A DNA stretch of 64,000 nt from Spizellomyces punctatus DAOM BR117 (taxonomy: Eukaryota; Chytridiomycota; Chytridiomycetes; Spizellomycetales; Spizellomycetaceae). Location of the stretch: NCBI RefSeq assembly GCF_000182565.1, contig NW_015971539.1, positions 307,667 through 371,666 of the forward strand, given 5' to 3'. Position 1 is the stretch's first letter. Each line of letters begins with the position of its first letter. Under the pieces are notes generated by a model. It did no database searches, was not told the DNA's origin, and saw only the letters and a list, made by a program, of their open reading frames with translations. Position numbers and translations under genes: made by a program. Positions 49,245 through 61,017 of the stretch are shown here, piece after piece.

Positions 49245-49967
49245 CAAACCATTGAGTTTTTTTCTTTTTTGTTTCCCCTTGTATATAGTTGAACTTTTAG
49301 GGCCGATATCTCTCTCTTTTTGTTGCATAGTTTTCTTGTAACTGCCGTGTACTATGTAAAACTTGGAGGAACGACTTTCTCAACATTTTTTCACCGTCCC
49401 AGTTCAACATTGAATGTGACAAGTCACTTGTTTCAAGTTTCCATATGACAATTAGGATTTTGTCACTCCATGTGAATGATATTTGGACAGATCCGTAGAA
49501 TGCAGGATCCTTGGCAGTCCGTTGAATCATCCAAGGATGTTTTAGAACACTTTGCAAGTTAATCACACGTGATTTGCTTATATAAGCAACAAATTTCACA
49601 TCGCACCACCCTCAGCTATCGAATGACCTTTCTCATTCCACTTGAACAAATGCCAATCTGTTTCTTTTTTTTGTTTCGTGGCGCTGAGTTTTAACTAAAG
49701 ATGGCTCGATCATATGCAAAAAGTAGGCCCACTTTTATGAATGTGGTTTTTCTTGCAGAGTCAGTCTGTTTTGTTTGGGTTGGTGGTTGACATGATTGAG
49801 AGCGTGATCCCATCTGGCTTGCTTTGCTTTTTGTTTATGGCCCGTTGAGAAGTCTCTCTCGTTTGTTCACTGACGTCTCCGCGTCGAATATGTAAAGTGC
49901 ATATCTATTACTTTCATCTAAAAGGACCCCCTGTCACCCGCACACGATCCTGAACCAAACGCTGGCA
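49245..49967. other. Intergenic region
   Basis: T-rich 3' region of the GH31 gene and promoter of the next small gene. Nothing else recognised. Confidence 0.45.
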
Positions 49968-50313
49968 ATGATGATGGACGGGAATGCAACCCGGTTGTTG
50001 AAGCAGACGCTTGTGATTGGGATGCAAGAGATTGATTTTGGTATGAAGGAGTTGCGTATTATGTTCATTAACATACTGGTTTAACATTTGCTTGTAGCGA
50101 CAGCAATAGTATGCTCATTTCTGTCGGCCCTCCTCCTTGTGGGAACAATTCGCATCGTCCTCGAAAAGTGTTTGATGGATACCATCTCATGGCAAGAAAA
50201 GGTGGGTACGTGTGTTTGAACATTGTCCCATACCCGTGTGTTGAACGGTTTGGTTTGGATTTTAGACCTGCAAAACACATGCCTCCGATTTGAAATCTGG
50301 CGTACCGACCTAG
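49968..50313 (+). CDS. Small single-pass membrane protein, unknown function
   Basis: Three short exons (49968-50040, 50098-50201, 50266-50313) with GTATGA...GTAG and GTGGGT...TTAG introns join in phase to 74 residues. The start is MMMDGNATRLLKQTLVIGMQ. Residues 25-47 form one strong hydrophobic helix, ATAIVCSFLSALLLVGTIRI, followed by a polar tail rich in Lys and Ser. Each exon alone is too short to stand out, but three consecutive phase-compatible splices and a clean stop make chance less likely. I do not recognise the family. Small mitochondrial or ER subunits have this layout. It lies between GH31 and SAHH on the same strand. Confidence 0.55.
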
Positions 50314-51039
50314 ACTCCAACACCATATTCCATTGAGCACACTACACCAAAGCGCCCACACCCAAAAGGGTTGCTTCCATACCATTATTTTACTGATACC
50401 TGATACAAACATCTTTGCATTTGTATATATGTAGACTAACGATATATTGTTTGATATTATTATGAGAGATCTTTATTGTTAGTTCTTTGTTTGCTTTTGG
50501 ATTTGCTTGTTTTTGTCATTGTGGAGAATAGAGAGAGAGACATAGCTCCCTGATCGTCGTGGTTGCGCAAGGCTGACTTGCAGATCTTGCAGTGATTTGG
50601 TATCTAGCACACACACTCGTCTCAATTGCCTTGAAACCCCAAAGGCATGTTGCGCAGCTGTTCACAACGGGATAACAGCATGTCTTTTCCTTTGATGCAT
50701 ATCCAGTTGTGCTTTGACCTGCAACAAGAACCAGAAGCCTTTCCTTGTTTGCAACGGCAACAGTCGCCGATCTCCCCCCCTCAAGGACACGTTTTGCAAA
50801 AGTTGCCCCAAACGTTGGTCTTTTCAATTTTCAATATTTGCTATAAAAGGTTACATGAATCCTTTGCAGCCAATCAGCTTCATCCATCATTTAGTCTAAT
50901 ATGGCAATGTGGCGCAGTCCACCCCAAGCGAATTTCCTACAAGAACCGAGTTGTCCGGACGGTTTCCCCCTCCTTCCCATCAACCCCCATCTTCGACCTC
51001 CCAACCCTTTCCCCACACTCTCCAACAACACTTGCAAAC
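50314..51039. other. SAHH upstream region
   Basis: About 725 bp ending in a strongly C/T-rich leader (about 50,959-51,030) just before the SAHH ATG, like that of RPL3. A TA-rich stretch lies near 50,420-50,470. No gene recognised. Confidence 0.45.
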
Positions 51040-51878
<839 letters not shown>

Positions 51879-51978
51879 NNNNNNNNNNNNNNNNNNNNNN
51901 NNNNNNNNNNNNNNNNNNNNNNNNNNNNNNNNNNNNNNNNNNNNNNNNNNNNNNNNNNNNNNNNNNNNNNNNNNNNNN
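51879..51978. other. Assembly gap (100 N)
   Basis: Exactly 100 N, the conventional length for a gap of unknown size. SAHH coding sequence enters from the left and does not resume on the right. Confidence 0.99.
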
Positions 51979-52514
51979 TTCCGTTACTCTTCATTTTGTG
52001 ATGAAGTTTTGTGAACTATGATGAAGGCATTGCATAGCAATACAGTCATTGTGATTGCCATACGCCACATTAATGGTTTTGTAGGTGGCGATCGGGGGCA
52101 ACCTCATGATCGAGTATTACATAAGCTTTCTCACGTGATCCGCGCTTTTGGGGTATCATTACACACAACGCACCTGTTTCCCAGATAGGGTTAGGGTTAG
52201 GGTTAGATCTGGCTATAGTTTCCAACGTGGACTACGCGGAGGGCAATAGCGAAATATAGGTGAAACGGCCATATCCCATAAAATAGTTGATAGCAATATC
52301 CGTCTTTTCTCTCGTCAATGAGTGGTATCAGGTTTCAACACATCCATCTCACATCACATACCTGTTTAACTCTTGCACAGGGTTTGTGTGCATGCCAAGT
52401 GTCCCAATGATCCATGATATAAAAAGACTATTGTAAATAGCAAATAATAAAAAAGAAACCGAAAAGTAAATGGTTCTTATATAAATAATTACATTATTTC
52501 TTTATACTCTGGTT
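51979..52514. other. Noncoding region right of the gap
   Basis: It does not continue SAHH. It holds a TCACGTGA site near 52,133 and the telomere-like tract listed separately. It is the 3' side of WDR3 (-). Confidence 0.5.
52186..52206. repeat. Interstitial telomere-type (TTAGGG)n tract
   Basis: TAGGG-TTAGGG-TTAGGG-TTAG, about 3.5 units of the canonical fungal/animal telomere repeat, about 210 bp right of the assembly gap. It also matches the recognition sequence of Tbf1-like factors. Confidence 0.85.
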
Positions 52515-55285
52515 TCAACTGACCACTACAACCCGTTTACGTTTCCCTCTCTTACCCTCCCTTTCCTTTTCCTTTTCTTTTCCGACATCCAAACTCTCCA
52601 CCTCCTCAATTCCAAACCCACTGATCTCACTCCCAAGAACCCCTCTCAAAACCTTTAATCCGGCAACATTAAACCCAATGACATTTTTCTGGCTTTGCAG
52701 AGAGGTTTTGAGTGTTTTTCGGGTTTTTAGGAGGAGGGGTGTTAGAGGGGTTGTGGATGTTAGTTGGTGGTGGTGGGTTTTTAGGAGGGTTGTTAGGATT
52801 CGGGTTGTTTGGTGGAGGTTCCAAGACTGAAATCCAAGAAAAATAAAAGTGAGTGACGAGTTGAGAGAGAAAAGATGGACAAGGACGTACGTTTTCGATC
52901 CACGTATCCAAAACCTTTAAGAAAACCAACACGTGTGAGAAACTCAATACAATGAGGATGGTATCGAGGTCGGTTGGACGAATGGTTTTTAGGGTTGTGT
53001 AAACAGTGTACGCTGCAGATTTTATTGTTTCCTTTGTGGGTTTGTTGCGTGTTGATTCCGCGAATGTATCGAGGGCTGCGATGAGTCTGTCTGTGGATTG
53101 AAGGGTAACGGGTGTTTGTTTGGTGGGGAGACTAGTGTCATTGTCGATCACAGTTTGGGAGTCATTGTGGTCAACACCGGATCCAATGGGTGCATCTTGG
53201 GGTGCATCAAAAAGAGTTTGATCGTATAATTCCTCCAATTCTTTTTCGCGTTCTTCGTCGAGTGTGAATTGGTCGTCGGTTTTTTCCCAAATGCGTATAG
53301 AGCGGTCATGGGAGCCTGTAAAAACTTGGTTACCGTATTTGGAGACAGCAAGAGCCCACACCTCGCCTGCGTGGCCATCGAGTTTGAGAATTTGTTCAAA
53401 TTTGTCGGCGTCCCAGTATTTAAGGGTCTTGTCTTTGGAGGTGGAGAAAAAGTAGTGGGTGCCCCATACGAAACGGATTGACATGACAGCGTCCTGGTGG
53501 GCAAAAAGGGATTTATGACAGTCGCCGAAATCAAGGCCCCAAATTTTAATGGTCTTGTCAGAGGATGCCGTGATGATGAGGAAATTGTCAGAGGAAATGT
53601 CCATGGACATGACTGGGAGTTTGTGGCCGTAGAGGGAGAGAAAGAATTTGAGGGTATCGGCGTAGAGGACTTTGACGGTAGAGTCGAGGAGGGCAATAGC
53701 CAAGAGCTTGCCGTCGGGAGAGTATCGGATGCAGAGGACATTGTCTGACATGCGTAACGTCCGAGTATGAACAAGAGCGGCTCGACGTACGCCGTCTTGA
53801 ACTACCATGCCACATTCCCAAAATTTGATCTCCTTGTCTTGGGATCCCGTCGTGACGCCCTTGCGATCTGGCCAGACCTGTAACGACCAAACCGGTCCCT
53901 CGTGGGCTTCGATCGTCTCGAGTAACCCTCGCGCAAGGTCAAACAAGTGGAGTTGGCCGGATTTGGTACCCACAACCACCAAATTGGGTCCAATAAACTC
54001 GCAGCAGAGGGCATAGCCTGACTCCAGGGTTTTAACACATTGACCCGAATGAACATTCCAGATTTTGATGGATTCTGATGAACCGCTGGCGAGCATTTGG
54101 TTGTCGGGACTGAGTGCTAAGCAGCGGACGTCGGTGCGGTGGCCTGGCATGTCGATCCCCGTAATGAGACGGGTGGGTTGCTCCTTGTTGGAGGGTTCAA
54201 GGACGTGAACTTGAATACTATTGTTGGCGAGAGCGCAGAGAAGTGTGAGCGTGTCTTGTTGGTCTTGAGATTTGAGCGAGAAATCAAAGGATCGGATCTT
54301 TGCTGAGCAGCGAACGTTTCCGATACAGGGGATTTCATCCGCAACCGTCAAGACAGGTTCCGATTCCTCTTGCTCGCCCTTGTTTTTCTTTTCCTTGCGC
54401 TTTTTCAACCTTGCCAGCTTTTTCTTGATTTCATCTAGTGTCCTGATGCGATAGACTTGCACTAATCGATCGGCTCCCTGTGCGGCAATGTACCGCCCAT
54501 TGGGGTGCACCTTGAGGGTCACTACGCGTTCCTTGCTCTGTCGCTCGAGCACGCCTCGACTGGTTACGGCCCGCTTTGCCGCATCTGGTTCTGTACTCTC
54601 GTCCCAACCGCCCGCCACGACTCCCGGCTCCAGCTTTTGTGAGAGGGCGTCAGGATCAATCGTCCAGACGCGGACCTCCCCATCCGCAGCTCCAGTGAGC
54701 AACATGCGTTCATCCTGTCCCACATCCAAAGCCCACACCTCTCCTCGATGTCCAATAACGGTCTCTACACAATGCTTTGTGCCGATATCCCAAAATTTAA
54801 TCAACGAGTCCTTGGAACAGGATACGATATGATCCAACCCATTCCGTGTCAAAAACGAGAGTCCCGTGATTTGATCCTTGTGTCCTCTGAACCTGGCGAG
54901 CCCGCACTCTGCCACCACGTCCCAAACGATCAGATCCGTGTCTGCAGATCCCGATGCCAACCTCGCACCCAACGGATCAAACCCCAACGCCGTGACAGCG
55001 CCTCGATGGCCATTGAACAAGATCTTGACATGGTCCCCATCCCAAATGCGTATACTCCCGTCGGCGTACCCAGCCGCTACAAACCCCTCTGGACTGGCGC
55101 ATAAACAAGTGACTTGAGACTTGCAGTCTGGGTCGTTCCATGACGAGACGGGGACACCTGTTTTGATGTCCCATGTGTGATGATTCGAGGGTGCGGTGAT
55201 GCGTGCTGCTGATGCGAGCAGAAGAATATTTGCGTGACTCGTGATAAGACCAAGTTTGTGTGGCGTAGCGTAGGTAGAGTGACAT
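52515..55285 (-). CDS. DIP2: WDR3/Utp12 (Dip2), U3 snoRNP WD-repeat protein
   Basis: A subunit of the UTP-B part of the small-subunit processome, needed for 18S rRNA maturation in the nucleolus. Two beta-propellers of WD repeats are visible: RIWDGDHVKILFNGHRGAVT, SADTDLIVWDV, KFWDIGTKHCVETVIGHRGE, SESIKIWNVHSGQCVKTLE, ITASSDKTIKIWGLDFGDCH, DKTLKYWDADKFEQILKLDG and TGSHDRSIRIWEK. The Utp12 C-domain requires splicing 52891 to 52826. This replaces a Pro/Asn-rich read-through tail with a helix ending in NVIGFNVAGLKVLRG and a basic KRGKRKRVV end (stop 52515). The family start, M-x-x-YLRY, appears as MSLYLRY at 55285 but one base out of frame with the propeller (apparent extra base near 55,263). 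The alternative is a TTG start in frame at 55296. Confidence 0.9.
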
Positions 55286-55299
55286 GAGAGCGTCAAGGT

Positions 55300-56331
55300 G
55301 GAGACGTGTGTATCTGGGTGTCAATGGATCTATGTATATGCGTATGTGTGTGTGATGTGTGCGTTGGTGCTTGTCCAGTAACAAACTGTCTTCAAAAAAA
55401 AACGAAAAACACCAAACCAAATTGCCCAAAATGCTCAGAAACCCAAAGCAGCTGCAAAACAAGAACAAGGCAATGTGTGCAAAAAATAAGCATAAGATGC
55501 CGGTTCATCCACATTTATTGTAGAAAGTGGGATGGAACCTGTAACCAGACGTGGTTTTAATTTTCTTTGTCTTTTCACGCAATACATTCCAAACAGTTTG
55601 GATGAGAAATGCGCCCTTGCGGACTGGAATGACTTGCTCGGAATTTGCATGACTCTGTGTGAGTGGATGGATGGGATGTGTGAATGGATGTGAGATGATA
55701 CTTGTTTGGAAAGTGTTTGCGATACTAGGAGTGTGTGACTCTGCATATGCCCATGTGTAGTGTGCATGTGTGGATGTGTATCCATATTTATATATGCATA
55801 TGCCCATGTGTATTATGCATGTAATGAAAATCTATAAATGGGATGTGGTGGAGAGAATGGGCGTATGTTGTCTACAATCTGCTAGTAATAAAAATAGGAA
55901 TATCCCATTGACTACTCTCGCCAAATTCCATTCAAACTTTGAAGTGTGAAATATCTCACATCTGTCATCTCCAATATCGTATGATTATTCCCTTCCCATA
56001 GGAGAGAGCATTCTTCCCATTTCACACTCACTCCCTCCCTACACATACTCTATTCTCGTCAATCTCCCTGTCATTCTCCATGCAATTCCCATCTCTTACA
56101 CTTTCTAACGCCCCTTATTATTATTATTATTATTATTGATGAGATCACATGCCATTATCCACATTCCAATGCATATTTACTATATTCATATTACTACTTT
56201 TATTTTCTTTTTCTGCATCATTTTTATCACATTATCTCATTTGTTGCTTAGTATTTCTTTTTCTTTTCGTTATTTTTGGGAGGGGTGTTCATTACGGTTC
56301 TTGCATTTTACCTTCATTTCACCACTAGCTA
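55300..56331. other. Divergent intergenic region WDR3 / AT-hook gene
   Basis: 1.03 kb, low complexity: CATA/GTGTG stretches at 55.6-55.8 kb and a TTA microsatellite. No gene recognised. Long frames on the minus strand near 55,435-55,807 are repeat-driven. Confidence 0.45.
56115..56138. repeat. (TTA)8 microsatellite
   Basis: Eight TTA units, about 195 bp upstream of the AT-hook gene start. Confidence 0.9.
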
Positions 56332-58202
56332 ATGACAAGCATGACGATTCTTCCTGCTACTCCTGCTACTCCTACTCCTACTACTACTGCTACTAGTACT
56401 ACTAGTGCTAGTACTCCTCTCATTAGCCTTACAGCTACTCATGCAAAAGAGGGACAAGCACAACAACAACAACAGGACGACGACGAGGACAAGAAAGAGG
56501 ACAGAGAGGATGTAGAGAGTAACGCGTATGTCTTTTTTCAACTCGCAACTACATGTCGCATATATATAAGACTCACAACTATTCTAGGTCAACGGAATCG
56601 ACTTGCAGTACGTGCACGTCGAGTAGTGGCTCAACGTCTCGCTCGCGCTCTCGGTCTCGCTCTCGTTCACCTGCCCAGTCAGTCTCCTCCACTTCCTCTT
56701 CCTCTCTCCACGACGACACCATTCCAGACCATGCCACCCTCCAAGCTATTGCAGACCTGAAGCGGCCCCGTGGAAGGCCGCGCAGGGCAAAAAATCATCC
56801 CGTCGCTGCATTATTAAAAGACTCGCCTCCTCCAGGTCAACCACAAACGGAAGCAAACGAAAACTCGCGCAAGGGCCTCGCTCAAAATTTGCGTACAACT
56901 CACTCTGTTCTCGTCGAACACGGCCTCGTCAACAAGGATGGAAACCCCTTTCCCGTCTCGGCCTCTTCCTTGTCCCAGTACATTGGCCTCCAAGCAGAAC
57001 GCATGCGCAGAGGTGAAATTCAATTCTCGTCCTTGAATTGGTACTTGCACTCGATGCGCAAGCTGCACAATGAAAATGGCTGGGAATGGGACAGCGTCCG
57101 AAAGCATCCCACTGTCGTTGAGGCCTGGAATGCCGCAAAGGCGCTCACGACTGAAGCCGCTGCCGTTCGCGCCAGACAGCGTGCCGCAAAAGAACTCTTG
57201 GCAAAGGAACATGCCGAAAAGGAGGGAAGGCAGCGCCATGCCGTCCCAAGTGCAAAGGCCTCGCGCATTGCTCGTGTCAAAGAGTATGACGAAGGCTCGC
57301 GAGGGATTTTGACAGATGATGAAGAAGCGGCCGCAGCGAGTTTGGCCTCGTTGGCGGGCGGCATGCAGCAGCAGCAGCAGCAACAGCAACAACAACCATC
57401 ACAGAATCGTGGCTCGCGGCGTACCTCGCTGCAGCGATTGGACTTTTCGGGCAACCAACCCAGCATGGTCGTGTCCTCTCGCGCGTTGGAAGAAGAAAAG
57501 AAACCCGTTGCGGATTCCTCCATGGAGGCAACCCATTGGCATAATAATGTCCCTTTGCCCGCCTCGGCATCCACACCTAGCGGTGAATCCGGCCAACCCC
57601 TTCCCAGCCCCATTTCGTCCCCGACCTCTTCTTCTGCCGACCGCAAACACACTGACGCCAATGGCATGCCCATATACAAGGACTCTAAATGGTCTACCGA
57701 TCACAAGACTGGTGCTGCTGCTACTCCTGGTAATGGCGGCGGCAGCGGTGGTATGTCTGACCAAGAATTATTAGACATTATGGCCCAAGCCCGTCGTGAA
57801 ATTGAGCGCTTTCGCCGCTTTCCTTCTGAATACGCCTTTGTCCAGCGTTCTATGGATACGCCGCGCCGTTTACCCGATCCATGGATGTCCTACCCCCATC
57901 CCCACGATCCCCATCACCACCCTCACCATCACCCCCAACAACCATCGCAAGCGCTAGCACCATCCCCGTCCCAAGCCCAACATCAGCATGCCCAACAACC
58001 ACAACAACAACACGTGAGCGCATACTATTCCCCGTTTGCCATGACACCCTCGCCCTACCCCACCATGCCCCTTCCTCTGAAACGCAAGCGCGCGACAAAG
58101 CCAAAGAAACCAGCGCGGAGAAGGACAAAGCGGGAGGATGAGGAGGAGGGTGGGTATTATTATGAAAAATATCCGGCGTATGAGTATGGGTATGCTACGT
58201 GA
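56332..58202 (+). CDS. AT-hook, polyQ and His/Pro-rich nuclear protein with recombinase-like helical domain
   Basis: Exons 56332-56525 and 56588-58202 join in phase to 602 residues. Residues 1-60 are Thr/Ala/Ser, then Gln5 and an Asp/Glu/Lys run. The second exon opens with Ser/Arg repeats (GSTSRSRSRSRSRSP), an AT-hook KRPRGRPRRAK, then the only globular-looking part: LRTTHSVLVEHGLVNKDGNP, FPVSASSLSQYIGLQAERM, SSLNWYLHSMRKLHNENGWE and VRKHPTVVEAWNAAK. Its spacing resembles the SAM-like core-binding domain of tyrosine recombinases and Crypton-derived proteins (inference). No catalytic R..HxxR..Y block follows. A Gln10 run, a His/Pro-rich segment and a C-terminal KRKRATKPKKPARRRTKR signal complete it. 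Probably nuclear and DNA-binding. No firm family. Confidence 0.7.
57367..57397 (+). repeat. CAG/CAA tract encoding Gln10
   Basis: A mixed CAG and CAA run in frame in the AT-hook protein, so a coding polyglutamine tract. Confidence 0.9.
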
Positions 58203-58674
58203 AAACCTTTTTTTTTGGTGTGCAGCGGTTGGGTGGGATGATGTGATGCATTTGAGGTTTGTTTTGTTTTGGTTAGCATGAATGTTTTTTTTGCATATTA
58301 GCATGTTGTTTTTCTTTTTTTTTCTGTATGTGTGTGTGTTGTTATTGAGTTGCGTATGTTGCGTGTGTGTGTGTGTCTGTTCTTTTTCATTCCTTGTTAT
58401 TTTGTATATTGTATATTTTGAAAAGGAGTATCAAGCATATGTGTGAAGTTGTCGATATTGTATGCATCTGCTAAATGAAGCAATGCTTCAAAAGTGTGAT
58501 ATTTTCCCCAGTTGCTTACCACGTGATTTATATCACGGGCTGCGTGGGAAAAAAGGGCCGCAAGGAAGATATGGCAAAAATTAAATTTTGAGTTTCAACA
58601 CTCTTTGACGGAGGGTTTTTCCCACCTACACACACCCAATTACCCATCCTTCTCCATCCTTCCTCCTTTCCCCA
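58203..58674 (+). other. Intergenic region with GT repeats and an E-box
   Basis: T- and GT-rich 3' region of the AT-hook gene followed by the promoter of the SH3 gene. CACGTG lies at 58520-58525, about 150 bp before its ATG. Confidence 0.45.
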
Positions 58675-60198
58675 ATGTTCCCCCATATCCTTCTTTTACT
58701 CCTCCTCCCAACCGCACACACACTCACCTGCACACACCTCACATCTCTCACAGCATCCCTCTCATTCACTTCAACGGCTCCTGTAGGGTGTTGTGGGATA
58801 GTAGGTGTAGAGTGCAATACAAATAGAGTCACAAGCATGTAAGTTGCAGTTTTTTTGTATTGGTTTATAAACGTGATTTTAATGTGTGTTTGTTGTTTTC
58901 GTAGTAGGTGGGATCGAGAGATTGTGCATGTTCGAGGGGAGTTTAATGGGGTTTTGGATGGTTTGGTGAGATTGTATGTATTCTGCTTGTTGTGTGTGTG
59001 TGGAGTTTTTGGAAAAGAGGTTGACTGTTTTATTGATCACCAGATCGGTGAAGGGCCAGAGTGGGCTTTTTGGAACGGTTTCTGTCATGCGGGACGTGAT
59101 GGATTCTCATTCGAGTCGGTACGTGCGGGATGTTAACTATGACGTGGATGTCGATGTGGATGTCGATGTGAGGGGGTCGGGCGTGCTGGTCAAGCGAATG
59201 GGTATGTATTTGGAGTGATTTGATAATGTCAATATCGGGTGTAATGATTTCTCGTTCCGTGTGTAGGGCGTACACTAACGAGTCGAACGGCCCAAGTAGA
59301 AGAGCAAGTTGAAGAGATGCCAGTCCACAGCATCAGGACTCGTCTCACTCAACGCGACTTGCCGCAAATCGGCGGCCCGGATAACCGTATCCTCCCCGAC
59401 CCCATCCAACTCGACACGGCCGATAATGCCATCTGGTACGCCCTAGCCGCCATAGTCGGCTCAACTCTCCTCTTCATCACCTGCCTCCTTATTTGCAAAT
59501 GCGGCCAAAAAACCTCTTTTCCAACCACAAATCCTTCGCTGTCCCGCCGCCGCTCCTCGATCGGCCACGTCTCCCTCCCCCGCACACTTGCCCGTCCCCT
59601 CCCCCGCTCTAGCTCCCTCGCCAAAGACGACCCCAGCGCTGTCGAAACAGCTCAAGAATTCATTGCAGCCAACCACAACAAAAAGGAATTCCCGGTAGCA
59701 AAAGTCCATGTCAAAACCGCACCTGATGAAATGAATTTGGTACCTGGCGACCGAATCGTCTTGATGAGAGTATTTACGGATGGGTGGGCGGAAGGCGTGA
59801 GTAAACGTGCTGGAGGGCCGTTTTGTTTTCCGGTTGTTTGTCTTGGCGGGAGTGTTCCGAGGGTTTTGGTGAGTCGGTATGGGGCTGCCCAAGAGTCTAT
59901 TTCTCAACGAATGCAGACAGAACGAGTGCAACCGAATTTACCACCTGTGCCACCCATGTATGCACGGCCGGGACCGAGTGGAGGGAATCCGGGGGCACCA
60001 AATATGGGACCTAGTATGGGACCGAGTTTCATGGCACCACCCAAGCCTTCCTTAAAATATGTCCAAGGACGCGGCTTTCGTCCCCAAATCGTCCCACCTG
60101 CCCCTCCCTCGTCTCCATCTCTTCCTACCCTCCCACAACAACAGCAAGGCTATCTGGGACAGAATAGAAATGTACAGAGTATTTACACGGATTTGTAA
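58675..60198 (+). CDS. Membrane-anchored SH3 protein with signal peptide
   Basis: Exons 58675-58838, 58908-58973, 59044-59201 and 59267-60198 join in phase to 439 residues. The start MFPHILLLLLLPTAHTLTC is a clear signal peptide. The outside part is about 155 residues, with cysteines (TCTH, CCGIVGVEC), an odd (DV)5 run coded by a GTGGATGTCGAT repeat, and a charged stem. One transmembrane helix IWYALAAIVGSTLLFITCLL is followed by CKC and a basic Ser/Arg stretch. The cytoplasmic SH3 domain reads VHVKTAPDEMNLVPGDRIVL then RVFTDGWAEG, with the ALYDY-like and W landmarks shortened. A Pro-rich tail (PPVPPMY, APPKPSLKY) ends in QSIYTDL. The layout resembles fungal Sho1/Fus1-like or receptor-type SH3 adaptors. 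Signalling role inferred. Confidence 0.75.
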
Positions 60199-61017
60199 GG
60201 TTGTAGTATCTTTCTATGGTTTTTTTTCTAGTTGTTGTTTTGTAGAACTTTTAGACTAGGAGTTTAGATTTTGCCATTTCTTTGGTTTTTTTTTGATTCT
60301 TTTGTTGAAGGATGGAAGGTTTTTTTTTTAGAGTTTGTGGGTTGGGAGACTTTTTTCTGATACACTGTGAGATAGAACAATACCATATCATGCATTTTCT
60401 ACCAAGCCTTATATTTGGCGTATCGAGTATCGGTATGAGAATTACGTGAGTGAGACTTTTGTTTTTTGCTTGTGTACAATGACTGGGGAAGTGGAATGCT
60501 TGCTCAACAGGAACAAGTTTTGAATTTATGGTTTTTTGTTGTCGGGGTCCGTTGTTTTTCACGTGTATTTTATGAAGGAGATGCAACCTTTAACAAGTTT
60601 TGTGTGCAAGCAGACATTTTGGCTTTGACATACATGATGGTTTTCTTGACTTGAGAAAACTAACAATGGTATCTCAATCCCCCATGTTCTTTCCGGTCGA
60701 CTCTAGTGTGTTGCGGGAAAACCGAGACTCAAAAGCATAACGGCAACTGCTCGTGGTCCAATGATAAATCGCTTTAAACAAGGCATTTTTGGTTGGTGTA
60801 TTTTTAAAAAGCCGTTTTTTAAATAACTGAAAATGTCTGATATCGTATAGACAGATTAGGTACTTGTTTATTTTGCGTTAAAACATTCTGTTTATTTGCG
60901 TTAAAACATTCCAGATGCTTGCCAGCATATACGCAAATCCAAAAATCCAACAAAAAAAAAAAAACAAAAAAGAGATCTCAACACTAAAAAACCGATCACG
61001 AAAACCTCCAACCCAAA
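60199..61017. other. Convergent intergenic region
   Basis: T-rich 3' ends of the SH3 gene (+) and DOT5 (-). It contains a two-copy tandem repeat. No gene recognised. Confidence 0.45.
60867..60911 (+). repeat. Two-copy tandem repeat, about 22 bp
   Basis: TTTATTTTGCGTTAAAACAT and TTTATTTGCGTTAAAACATT stand head to tail, differing by one T. Confidence 0.85.

Noticed and set aside
52186-52206. An actual chromosome end
   Set aside because: Only about 3.5 repeat units with ordinary sequence and a conserved gene on the far side. It is interstitial unless the scaffold is misjoined.
57020-57679. 219-codon minus-strand frame with a poly-Cys run
   Set aside because: The poly-Cys run is the reverse of the CAG/CAA polyglutamine tract. 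Antisense artefact.
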